Assembly (NCBI GenBank): GCA_938003605.1
Contig: CALKYD010000042.1
Span: 1 to 5,339 of the forward strand
Length of the DNA: 5,339 bases
Direction of reading: 5' to 3'
Origin: an uncultured Sulfolobales archaeon
Lineage (GTDB): Archaea; Thermoproteota; Thermoprotei_A; Sulfolobales; Desulfurococcaceae
Below are positions 1-5,339 of the stretch, in pieces. A program made the position numbers and the translations under genes. A model generated the notes under the pieces. That model searched no databases and was not told the origin of the DNA. It saw nothing but the letters and a program-made list of their open reading frames with translations. Positions within the stretch are counted from its first letter, which is position 1. Each line of letters opens with the position of its first letter.

Positions 1-1552
1 CTACCTTCAACCACTGCTGGGTACCCGGCCTATAGTGAGAGCTCTCCATGAATAAAGCCATGTCACTTAAAGCAAGTGCTAGTTCTGAAATAGAGTTTGG
101 AGCTATAAGTACTCCTGTGCCGCTTACGCCAGACTCCCTTACGTCTATCACTATTTCAGCCAACCCCCCAGTCCTGCTAGCAATCACTGGAGTCCCTGAA
201 GCCATGGCTTCTAGCGCAGCTATCCCAAATGGCTCAAATCTGCTTGGAGCAATGAAGACGTCGCTGGCTAAATACGCTAACTTATATAAAGCACGCGTAT
301 AGCCCGGTATTACTCTGAGGTTGTCTGGAAAGAGTGTTGACGCTTCAATAAGTGGTTTAAGACTCCTCCACCCACTGCTAGGTATTGGTATTAGAAGCAG
401 CTTTATTTCCGGTACGCGGTACACCACGTCCTCTAAACTACGTATGACTAGGTCATAGCCCTTTTGCTCAACGAGTCTTCCAGTCATTAGTGCTAGAGGT
501 CCAGTGGATTTAAATGAGCTCACTCTCCCCCCTGGTTTAAAGGGGTATATGGAGTAGTTAGCCAGTATTGTTGAAACCTCGGGATCGGGTATGATAGGTT
601 CATCTCCGCTCAATAACTCAATTGCCTTGAGCTCTAGGAATTCCCTGAAGACCCTCTTATCACTGCTTAGATCTCCGGTGATTCGATGCTTTAACTCAGG
701 GTATGACTTAGATACTTCATTAACTAGCTCTGCATAGCTCCAGTCAGTGGCATTATATACGTACCCCACCTTATACGATAAGTCCAGCCCAATGGCTCCC
801 TCTACATGGAATGCGAAGTTCTTGCTAACTGATACTACGTAGTCAGCTACTAGTGCAGCAAGCCTCTCGATGTATCCACGGCTTAAGCTCGCTAAGTCCT
901 CCAACTTTACTTCAAGTACGTTACCCATATAGTTGATCTTTAAAATCCTCTCACGTGGCACGATCTCCTCAAGCTTTTCCAGCGAAATGCGCTCCCTAGA
1001 CAGTAAGTGTATGTGGTAGATGAAGGCTGGGTAGAGATCTAGGGGGTTAAACAAATGCTTTAAGGCTATGAGAGGTAAGACACTGTGCCAGTCATTGCCG
1101 TGGATTATGCTTGGAACGCTGTTGGCCTTGATGGAGTGTTTAGCGTACTCCACTACTCCAAATGTATAAAGGTACACTTTATCCCACATGCTCTGAGTAT
1201 ATATCGTTGGTTCATCGAGGGCTCCGCCCGAGATCACTATGTGCGGTGGATCGAGTTTCTCGCAGCTATAAATCCTTATCTCAACCCCTCTTACCTTAAT
1301 TGATGAAACTACCTCAGCTAAACCCATTGATTCAAGTTCCTCCGCCCTTCCGTGGCTTGGAGTTATTACAATGGCCTTAACGCCCACTTTATTTAACTCT
1401 CTGGCAATGCTTGGAGGGACTTCCCCCAATCCACCGTACTTCCTCACGTACTTCGACTCAAAGGAAAGGATCCAGACGAGTCTATTGGAGCTAAATGCTT
1501 CACTAAACGCTTTTGATTCAGCGATGGACGGCGTACCGCTATTGAACGACAC
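1..1552 (-). CDS. glgA: Glycogen synthase, GT5 family (C-terminus cut off by window edge)
   Basis: Adds glucose from ADP- or UDP-glucose to the non-reducing end of alpha-1,4-glucan, in the cytoplasm. The frame is open from GTG 1552 to base 1, giving 517 residues with no stop. Visible GT5 motifs, in order: KYGGLGEVP (38-46, sugar-nucleotide/acceptor loop), HGNDWHS (151-157), NATDW (267-271, start of the second Rossmann domain), TGRLVEQKGYD (357-367), and the E-x7-E signature EPFGIAALE (E440 and E448) followed by SRTGGLAEIV (459-468). K38, K364 and E440 match the expected catalytic or binding positions. The start is firm: an in-frame TGA lies at 1558-1556, and AGGTG sits 6 nt upstream of GTG. 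About 50 C-terminal residues are probably missing, judging from crenarchaeal GlgA proteins as I remember them (near 560-570). The stretch between NATDW and GRL is about 86 residues, longer than in bacterial GlgA. The gene lies 22 bp downstream of the GH57 gene on the same strand, so the two are probably co-transcribed. Donor preference cannot be read from the sequence. Confidence 0.94.
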   Translation of the reverse strand, partial: MSFNSGTPSIAESKAFSEAFSSNRLVWILSFESKYVRKYGGLGEVPPSIARELNKVGVKAIVITPSHGRAEELESMGLAEVVSSIKVRGVEIRIYSCEKLDPPHIVISGGALDEPTIYTQSMWDKVYLYTFGVVEYAKHSIKANSVPSIIHGNDWHSVLPLIALKHLFNPLDLYPAFIYHIHLLSRERISLEKLEEIVPRERILKINYMGNVLEVKLEDLASLSRGYIERLAALVADYVVSVSKNFAFHVEGAIGLDLSYKVGYVYNATDWSYAELVNEVSKSYPELKHRITGDLSSDKRVFREFLELKAIELLSGDEPIIPDPEVSTILANYSIYPFKPGGRVSSFKSTGPLALMTGRLVEQKGYDLVIRSLEDVVYRVPEIKLLLIPIPSSGWRSLKPLIEASTLFPDNLRVIPGYTRALYKLAYLASDVFIAPSRFEPFGIAALEAMASGTPVIASRTGGLAEIVIDVRESGVSGTGVLIAPNSISELALALSDMALFMESSHYRPGTQQWLKV

Positions 1553-1558
1553 TTTTCA

Positions 1559-1563
1559 CACCT
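1559..1563 (-). promoter_or_regulatory. Shine-Dalgarno site of glgA
   Basis: AGGTG on the minus strand, 6 nt before the GTG at 1552-1550. It lies inside the 22-bp gap after the GH57 stop codon. It supports the GTG start, which is the first possible start after the in-frame TGA at 1558-1556. I see no TATA box in the gap, so glgA is expected to be read from the upstream promoter. Confidence 0.7.
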
Positions 1564-1574
1564 ATTACACTTAA

Positions 1575-3500
1575 TTACCGCTCTACTTCAAGCTTAATTA
1601 ATTGGCTGAACTCATCGCCTGGCTTTAAAAATATGTTGTACACAGGCATTACTCCAAGCCCCTCGAAGTTCTCTACAATGCCTTTCTCAGTTCTAGAAGG
1701 CATAGTTAATGGAGCTATCCAAATGCTTGTCCTAGAGCTTACTTCAATAGTTAGAGCTCTTGCCGTAGGGCTAGCTAAAGTAACTCTACAGGCTTCACCG
1801 CTATGCCACTCGTTAATGCTTTTCTCAACTCCATCAACGCTGTATTTAACTACGGCATCCACATCTATGGGGAGCTTTGGCGCTACAGTCAGCTCCAAGC
1901 CCAATAAGCCTTCAATAGCGCCGCTACCCACGTTCTTCAAGCTGTATGCAGCCGCTACAGCTGATCCACTGACAACGTACTTCTTTTCAATGAGTACTTC
2001 AACGAGGCGTCCTCCAGGCGGGTAGAAGTGGCCTATCCTCCTTAAGACAACTCCTCCACTGGTTGCTGAAGTAACCTTGTACTCTCCTAAAGCTAGGTCG
2101 CTTAAGTCTATGAATGGAGTGTTTTGAACCCAGTCAGCTGGAGTAATGTGTGGAGCCCATATGTGTTCTCTAAACGAAGTCCTCCTATACCAGTCGGGCC
2201 TATAGCCTGTTCCATTAAGGTAGGGCTCGTAGCGCCTAGTCATGGTGTTTAAGTAGTTGTGTTCAAAACCCCTCTCCTTGTAGTCCAATTCAAATACTGT
2301 GCCTCCATCGCTTGGCTTTATGTAGACGTTTACATCCTTGTTTTCAACGAGTACCTCCATGAATCCATCGTAGTCGAAGTCCGTTCTCTCAACGCGCACG
2401 CTCCTCTCACTATAGTAGTCCATAGCTTCTTCAGCCACTGCCTCGGACTTAATGTAGTTCTCGTAGACAGCCTGCCTTAAGTGAGTTAAGTATATTCCAC
2501 CGAAGAGCCCGTGCCAGTACGAGTCATTGCATTGAGCCATATAGTAGTGCCGCCAGGCCTCTCGCCCGACGCCTGCCTTTAAAAGCTTTTCCCTCACTCT
2601 AAGCATCTTCTTATGCATGTTGTTGCTCTCAGGGTACTTGACTAGGAAGTTTCTGAAGAAGCCATTACTCCACTCAAGCATTTTATCATAGCTCCCCGGC
2701 GCTAGGTAGATTAATCCTCTAACGCCGTAGTTCTCCAAGTACTCGCGTGGGTGTATGCAGACTACTTCATGCCTCCTCTCTCTAAGCTTATCGAAGAACT
2801 CGTTGAGCCACCACTTAGCCCACATAGGATCCCTCCACTCACCGAACTTCTCTGCATCACTCCCCCACAGCAAGTACTTGTCTCCCACCTCATCCCCTCT
2901 GGAGACCATGTATGAGATCACTTCATCTGGGTGCCTCCACGGCAGAACATACCTTAATTCAGTATCTATGAATAGCACTTTAAGCCTCCTACCGGAGTTC
3001 TCCGTAATCCATGCATACATGGATTCCCCCCTTCCGTAGCCACTTCTATATAGCGTTGAATCATCAAGCAACACGTATTCAATGCCGTTATCTGCCAGTG
3101 CTTCAACAATGCTTGGCTCCCACACTCTCTCCGGGAGCCAGAAGCCCTTTGGCTTAAAGCCAAATATTCCTTCAAATAACTCCAGGTACTCCCTGACTTG
3201 AGCATGCATGTCTTCGCGCGGTATTATTGGTAGGACTGCCTCCCCAATGCTCCCCCCAAGTAGTTCCACTGAGCCGTGCTGAGCTAGCTTTGCTACTTGG
3301 CTAAGCCAGTCAGGGTATCTTTCAGCAATTGAGAGCAGTAAGGGGCCACTGATATGGATGGATACTTTGATGTCCCTATACCTATTCAGCGTTTCTAGGA
3401 GAAGCCTATAGCAGTTCTCAAAGATTCTTTCAAAAACCCTCTTCAGTTGCCCCACGGGCTGATGGAAGTGTATTACGAACATGAAGTTCACTCTAGCCAT
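1575..3500 (-). CDS. GH57 4-alpha-glucanotransferase / alpha-amylase-like enzyme
   Basis: A 641-residue cytoplasmic enzyme (no signal peptide) that should transfer or hydrolyse alpha-1,4-glucan segments by a retaining mechanism. It aligns along its length with the Thermococcus litoralis 4-alpha-glucanotransferase (659 aa) as I recall that sequence. Catalytic GH57 barrel, residues 1 to about 290: HFHQP (11-15), E79 and E87 in region 2, FWLPERVWEP (120-129) with nucleophile E124, and GSDAEKFGEW (213-222) with acid/base D215. The T. litoralis equivalents are E123 and D214. The central helical domain (formerly DUF1925, about 290-365) holds KYPESNNMHKKML and the hallmark AQCNDSYWHGLFGGIYL (322-338). 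The beta-sandwich C-terminal domain (DUF1926-type, about 370-641) includes IKPSDGGTVFEL. Region 2 is unusual, with SIGEA where T. litoralis has GFYEP. The domain set argues against a GH57 branching enzyme. Transferase and amylase cannot be separated by sequence. It is the first gene of a likely operon with glgA. Confidence 0.9.
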   Translation of the reverse strand: MARVNFMFVIHFHQPVGQLKRVFERIFENCYRLLLETLNRYRDIKVSIHISGPLLLSIAERYPDWLSQVAKLAQHGSVELLGGSIGEAVLPIIPREDMHAQVREYLELFEGIFGFKPKGFWLPERVWEPSIVEALADNGIEYVLLDDSTLYRSGYGRGESMYAWITENSGRRLKVLFIDTELRYVLPWRHPDEVISYMVSRGDEVGDKYLLWGSDAEKFGEWRDPMWAKWWLNEFFDKLRERRHEVVCIHPREYLENYGVRGLIYLAPGSYDKMLEWSNGFFRNFLVKYPESNNMHKKMLRVREKLLKAGVGREAWRHYYMAQCNDSYWHGLFGGIYLTHLRQAVYENYIKSEAVAEEAMDYYSERSVRVERTDFDYDGFMEVLVENKDVNVYIKPSDGGTVFELDYKERGFEHNYLNTMTRRYEPYLNGTGYRPDWYRRTSFREHIWAPHITPADWVQNTPFIDLSDLALGEYKVTSATSGGVVLRRIGHFYPPGGRLVEVLIEKKYVVSGSAVAAAYSLKNVGSGAIEGLLGLELTVAPKLPIDVDAVVKYSVDGVEKSINEWHSGEACRVTLASPTARALTIEVSSRTSIWIAPLTMPSRTEKGIVENFEGLGVMPVYNIFLKPGDEFSQLIKLEVER

Positions 3501-3507
3501 AAGTAGG

Positions 3508-3511
3508 CACC
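3508..3511 (-). promoter_or_regulatory. Weak Shine-Dalgarno site of the GH57 gene
   Basis: GGTG on the minus strand, 7 nt before the ATG at 3500-3498. It supports this ATG as the start, as does the MARVNFMFVIHFHQP N-terminus, whose HxHQP motif falls at the family's usual position (near residue 11). Confidence 0.55.
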
Positions 3512-3514
3512 GCG

Positions 3515-3522
3515 CTTATAGA
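3515..3522 (+). promoter_or_regulatory. Candidate TATA box for the DUF1152 gene
   Basis: CTTATAGA on the plus strand, centred about 62 nt before the ATG at 3580. Transcription would begin near 3543-3546, giving a leader of about 35 nt with a strong SD. An alternative box, AAATAAAG (3537-3544), would give a short leader starting near 3566. Both lie within the 79-bp divergent spacer. Confidence 0.4.
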
Positions 3523-3536
3523 AATCCTCTTTGAAG

Positions 3537-3544
3537 AAATAAAG
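3537..3544 (-). promoter_or_regulatory. Candidate TATA box for the GH57-glgA unit
   Basis: CTTTATTT on the minus strand, centred about 40 nt before the GH57 start. With the usual archaeal TATA-to-start distance of about 26 nt, transcription would begin near 3513-3515, leaving a 12-15 nt leader that just includes the GGTG. The match to consensus is moderate. The TATAAG at 3520-3515 is too close to the ATG to serve this gene. Confidence 0.45.
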
Positions 3545-3570
3545 CTTAGGGCCCCGCTTAGCTAGAGCTG

Positions 3571-3575
3571 GGTGA
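3571..3575 (+). promoter_or_regulatory. Shine-Dalgarno site of the DUF1152 gene
   Basis: GGTGA, a perfect match to the archaeal anti-SD core, 4 nt before the ATG at 3580. The spacing is slightly short but it supports this start and a leadered transcript. Confidence 0.65.
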
Positions 3576-3579
3576 CTCC

Positions 3580-4551
3580 ATGGGTTGTGGAAGAGTGCTT
3601 GAGGACTTACTGGGATTTAAGCCGAGGAGCGTCATGGTCTATGGAGCGGGGGGCGGTGGAGACGCAGTATCTGCAGCTGTACTAGCAAAGTGGATTGAGG
3701 ATGTCTGTGAAGTAGAGACCTACGTGGGTGGAGTCGCATGGGAGAGGTACACTATAGATCCTGAGCCAGGCCCAGTGCCTTTCAACAACTTCGTGAATGC
3801 TAGAAGCATTGGAGGCCATTCAGTAGGCATTAAGCCATCCACTAAGGTCCTCAGGGCTGGTAGGGAGTTCTATCCACAGCTAGCCAGAGTGTCGAGCGTT
3901 ATTGGCCGCGAGCTATATACAGCGGATCTCTGGGAGGGAGTAGTGGGCTACCTCAAGGGGTTGAGCGAGATAGCTGAAGCACTTGGGTTAGAAGCATTTA
4001 TAGCTATTGACGTCGGTGGAGACATAGTTGCTGAAGGATGTGAGAGAAACTTGAGGAGCCCGCTGGCGGACTCAATGAGTCTTGCAGCATTCTCTAAGTT
4101 CAAGAACTCGATCCTAGTTGTAGCAAGCCCGGGAGCTGATGGAGAGCTAAGCCAGGAGGAAGTGTTGGAGAGAATAGATGTTATAGCGAGAAGCAATGGA
4201 TTGCTTTGGGTTAAGGGGGTAAGTAGGAGCGAGGCAGAGCTATACGAAGAACTCCTAAAGCAAGTTGTAACTGAAGCAAGCAGTATTCCATTAATGGCTT
4301 ACAGAGGGCGTTTCGGGGAAGTAGTGATAAGAGGCGGCTCTAGGAGAGTTAAGGTAGGGATAATGCAGGCGCTCTCGTTCTTCATTGATATAGACGTAGC
4401 CTACAACCTGTCGAAAACTGCGAAGGCTGTAGAAGGCTCTAGGACTCTCGATGAAGCGAATGAAGCGCTCCACAAAATTGGAGTGCGCACAGAGTATGAC
4501 TTAGAGAAGAGCCTGAAGCGCCAAGGCTTTAAAGCCGCTGAACACTCTTAA
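3580..4551 (+). CDS. DUF1152 family protein, function unknown
   Basis: A 323-residue soluble protein without a signal peptide or membrane segment. I recognise the DUF1152 family, found widely in archaea and some actinobacteria, by its N-terminal pattern. This is a beta strand running into the glycine-rich loop GAGGGGD (22-28), then GGVAWER (50-56) and DPEPGP (60-65). Further conserved-looking motifs are DVGGD (144-148), which follows a hydrophobic strand, and SPGADGEL (183-190) before a helix. The layout suggests a Rossmann-like alpha/beta fold binding a nucleotide or phosphorylated ligand; that is inference. No biochemical role for the family is known to me. The ATG is supported by GGTGA 4 nt upstream, and the glycine loop sits close to the N-terminus as expected. 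The gene is divergent from the GH57-glgA unit and shares its 79-bp promoter region, which hints at joint control but does not prove a role in glucan metabolism. The next gene downstream has its own promoter, so this one is probably monocistronic. Confidence 0.85.
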   Translation: MGCGRVLEDLLGFKPRSVMVYGAGGGGDAVSAAVLAKWIEDVCEVETYVGGVAWERYTIDPEPGPVPFNNFVNARSIGGHSVGIKPSTKVLRAGREFYPQLARVSSVIGRELYTADLWEGVVGYLKGLSEIAEALGLEAFIAIDVGGDIVAEGCERNLRSPLADSMSLAAFSKFKNSILVVASPGADGELSQEEVLERIDVIARSNGLLWVKGVSRSEAELYEELLKQVVTEASSIPLMAYRGRFGEVVIRGGSRRVKVGIMQALSFFIDIDVAYNLSKTAKAVEGSRTLDEANEALHKIGVRTEYDLEKSLKRQGFKAAEHS

Positions 4552-4566
4552 ACCCCCTTCTTTAAT
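4552..4566 (+). terminator. Weak pyrimidine-rich termination candidate after the DUF1152 gene
   Basis: Directly after the TAA comes a C-run followed by CTTCTTTAAT. Archaeal termination often uses short U-rich tracts without a hairpin, and this is the only T-rich stretch in the gap, but it is poor (three Ts at most in a row). Confidence 0.2.
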
Positions 4567-4579
4567 GGAGGCTCGGCTC

Positions 4580-4609
4580 TGTCACGAATGCTGTGACATA
4601 GCCCGTCAC
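4580..4609. repeat. Three alternating GTCAC/GTGAC elements at 12-bp spacing, operator candidate
   Basis: GTCAC at 4581-4585, its inverse GTGAC at 4593-4597, and GTCAC again at 4605-4609 form two overlapping inverted repeats, each with a 7-bp spacer. The left one extends to TGTCAC-N7-GTGACA (4580-4598). The outer copies are also direct repeats, each followed by AATGC (after 0 or 3 extra bases beyond GTCACG). The cluster ends 12 bp upstream of the palindromic TATA sequence of the next gene. That position suits a dimeric transcription factor acting on that promoter. No T-tract follows the hairpin-capable half, so a terminator is less likely. The binding protein is unknown. Confidence 0.5.
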
Positions 4610-4620
4610 GTTGAATGCGT

Positions 4621-4630
4621 ACTATATAGT
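4621..4630 (+). promoter_or_regulatory. TATA box of the exported-protein gene
   Basis: ACTATATAGT is a perfect 10-bp palindrome containing a near-consensus archaeal TATA box. Transcription would begin about 26 nt from its centre, near 4650-4653, giving a leader of roughly 10-13 nt with the SD almost at its 5' end. It is the best promoter in the window. Confidence 0.65.
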
Positions 4631-4651
4631 AGATTCCCCTAGCTATTCATT

Positions 4652-4656
4652 GGTGA
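4652..4656 (+). promoter_or_regulatory. Shine-Dalgarno site that selects the GTG start at 4663
   Basis: GGTGA lies 6 nt before GTG 4663. The overlapping ATG at 4661 cannot be the start of a gene because it is followed at once by TGA. The in-frame TGA at 4654-4656 rules out any start further upstream in the GTG frame. Confidence 0.65.
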
Positions 4657-4662
4657 AGGCAT

Positions 4663-5339
4663 GTGAGTAAGCTTAGGGGTATGGGGGATGCAGCTGCTCT
4701 AGCTGCAATAGCTGTACTGACTGCCGTGTTGATGAACGCTACCTCCATCAATGCGTGCTTCAACCCTAGCGACGTCTACTCCATGGAGGTACTGTTGAAC
4801 AAGCCTGGAGTCTTCCTCAACTCAACGCTACTTGAAGGCTCTCCGGGAGTCTTTAAGGTCGATGAGTACTATGTGTATAGGAGTGTCGGCAACATTGCTG
4901 TAATAGTTTACTTAGAGAGGGTCTTTAATGGAGCACCCATAGTGCCGGGCATTAATGAAGGCGAGCCCGTAGAACTCTACCCAGGGATAAGGCTTGAACT
5001 CATGGATGTTGTATTTGAAGGAAGTTGGGCGCAACTCAACGAATCTATGGTGGAGTACTACACAGACCTCCTTAAATCAACGCTACTCATTGAGTTAATT
5101 AGGCTTAGAAGCGCCGGCATTTTAGTGGGGCTATCAGACAGCGACTTAGATGAAGTAGTGAAGAGCGCTTGCATGGGCTGTGCTGGATGGAATGAAAGGC
5201 TCGTGTACTACGTAAGTAGTGGAATCTGGCGCCGGTATAGTGAATTGATAGCTGGTGGAGCTATACGTGGCGTCCTCATAAGATCCTTGGGATGCAGGTT
5301 CGAGATCCCCGATGAATTGATGAAGGCATTGACGGTGCA
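4663..5339 (+). CDS. Exported protein of unknown function with a CxxC pair (3' end beyond window)
   Basis: I do not recognise a family. The frame is open from GTG 4663 to the window end, giving 225 residues and no stop. The N-terminus is a typical Sec signal or membrane anchor: K3 and R5, then a hydrophobic core AAALAAIAVLTAVLM (10-24), with a possible cleavage after INA (A31). No second membrane segment is visible. The mature part has alternating hydrophobic strands (about 61-118), a helical stretch (about 123-168), and CMGC (C170 and C173) followed by GWNER. C32 and C211 are the only other cysteines, so two disulfides or a metal site are possible outside the cell. Candidate N-glycosylation sequons are NST (53-55) and NES (126-128). 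The GTG start is set by GGTGA 6 nt upstream and an in-frame stop just before; M7 (ATG 4681) is a weaker alternative. The gene has its own TATA box and a repeat cluster upstream, which suggests separate regulation from the DUF1152 gene. Confidence 0.75.
   Translation, partial: MSKLRGMGDAAALAAIAVLTAVLMNATSINACFNPSDVYSMEVLLNKPGVFLNSTLLEGSPGVFKVDEYYVYRSVGNIAVIVYLERVFNGAPIVPGINEGEPVELYPGIRLELMDVVFEGSWAQLNESMVEYYTDLLKSTLLIELIRLRSAGILVGLSDSDLDEVVKSACMGCAGWNERLVYYVSSGIWRRYSELIAGGAIRGVLIRSLGCRFEIPDELMKALTV

Noticed and set aside
48..302. Plus-strand open frame of 84 codons
   Set aside because: Antisense to the conserved E-x7-E region of GlgA, where the minus-strand reading is clearly the true one.
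1085..1574. Possible frameshift or pseudogene in the glgA 5' half, because several plus-strand frames also stay open here
   Set aside because: The minus-strand GlgA frame reads without a break from GTG 1552 to the window edge, with all expected GT5 motifs in order.
1633..2025. Plus-strand open frame of 130 codons
   Set aside because: It lies wholly antisense to the GH57 C-terminal domain, has no SD, and its translation resembles no protein; it is a by-product of codon use on the other strand.
3515..3520. TATAAG on the minus strand as the GH57 promoter
   Set aside because: It lies only about 15 nt from the ATG, too near for an archaeal TATA box to serve a start at or upstream of the ATG; CTTTATTT at 3544-3537 has suitable spacing.
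3948..4196. Minus-strand open frame of 82 codons
   Set aside because: Antisense to the DUF1152 gene over its conserved DVGGD motif; low-complexity Ser/Leu/Ala composition and no SD.
4580..4598. TGTCAC-N7-GTGACA hairpin as a terminator of the DUF1152 gene
   Set aside because: The stem is 6 bp and is followed by ATAGCCC, not a T-tract; a third element at the same spacing fits an operator better.
4552..4662. tRNA or small RNA gene in the 111-bp intergenic gap
   Set aside because: No cloverleaf, T-loop or box C/D pattern could be found; the repeats, TATA box and SD account for most of the gap.
4747..4758. Lipobox ending at C32 (I-N-A-C) of the exported protein
   Set aside because: Asn at the position two before Cys is atypical, and bacterial-type lipoprotein processing is not expected in crenarchaea; an ordinary signal cleavage or an uncleaved anchor is more likely.

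Overview
The window looks like chromosomal DNA of a hyperthermophilic crenarchaeon (Thermoproteota, possibly Desulfurococcales- or Acidilobales-like). This is inferred from three things: Shine-Dalgarno sites of the GGTG/GGTGA type with GTG starts, AT-rich TATA boxes of the archaeal kind, and Arg AGG/AGA and Ile ATA codon use together with archaeal protein families (a GT5 glycogen synthase with an extended linker, a GH57 4-alpha-glucanotransferase-like enzyme, a DUF1152 protein). The species cannot be named from sequence alone.

Layout: on the minus strand, a two-gene unit fills 1-3500. The GH57 enzyme (1575-3500) is promoter-proximal. The glycogen synthase gene glgA follows after 22 bp, starts with GTG at 1552 and runs off the left edge, so its C-terminus is missing. 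A 79-bp divergent intergenic region (3501-3579) carries candidate promoters for both directions. On the plus strand, a DUF1152 gene (3580-4551) is followed by a 111-bp intergenic region. That region holds three evenly spaced GTCAC/GTGAC elements, a strong palindromic TATA box and a perfect SD. It leads into a GTG-started gene (4663 to the right edge) for an exported protein of unknown function, cut off by the window end.

Functionally, the minus-strand pair is a compact alpha-glucan module: GlgA extends alpha-1,4-glucan from a nucleotide-sugar and the GH57 enzyme rearranges or trims it, both in the cytoplasm. The DUF1152 protein shares the divergent control region but has no known function; a link to glucan metabolism is only positional. 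The last gene has its own promoter and looks unrelated: a signal peptide, four cysteines including a CxxC pair, and no family I recognise. I see no RNA genes, CRISPR arrays, insertion sequences or tRNA-like segments. All four genes are free of frameshifts within the window.
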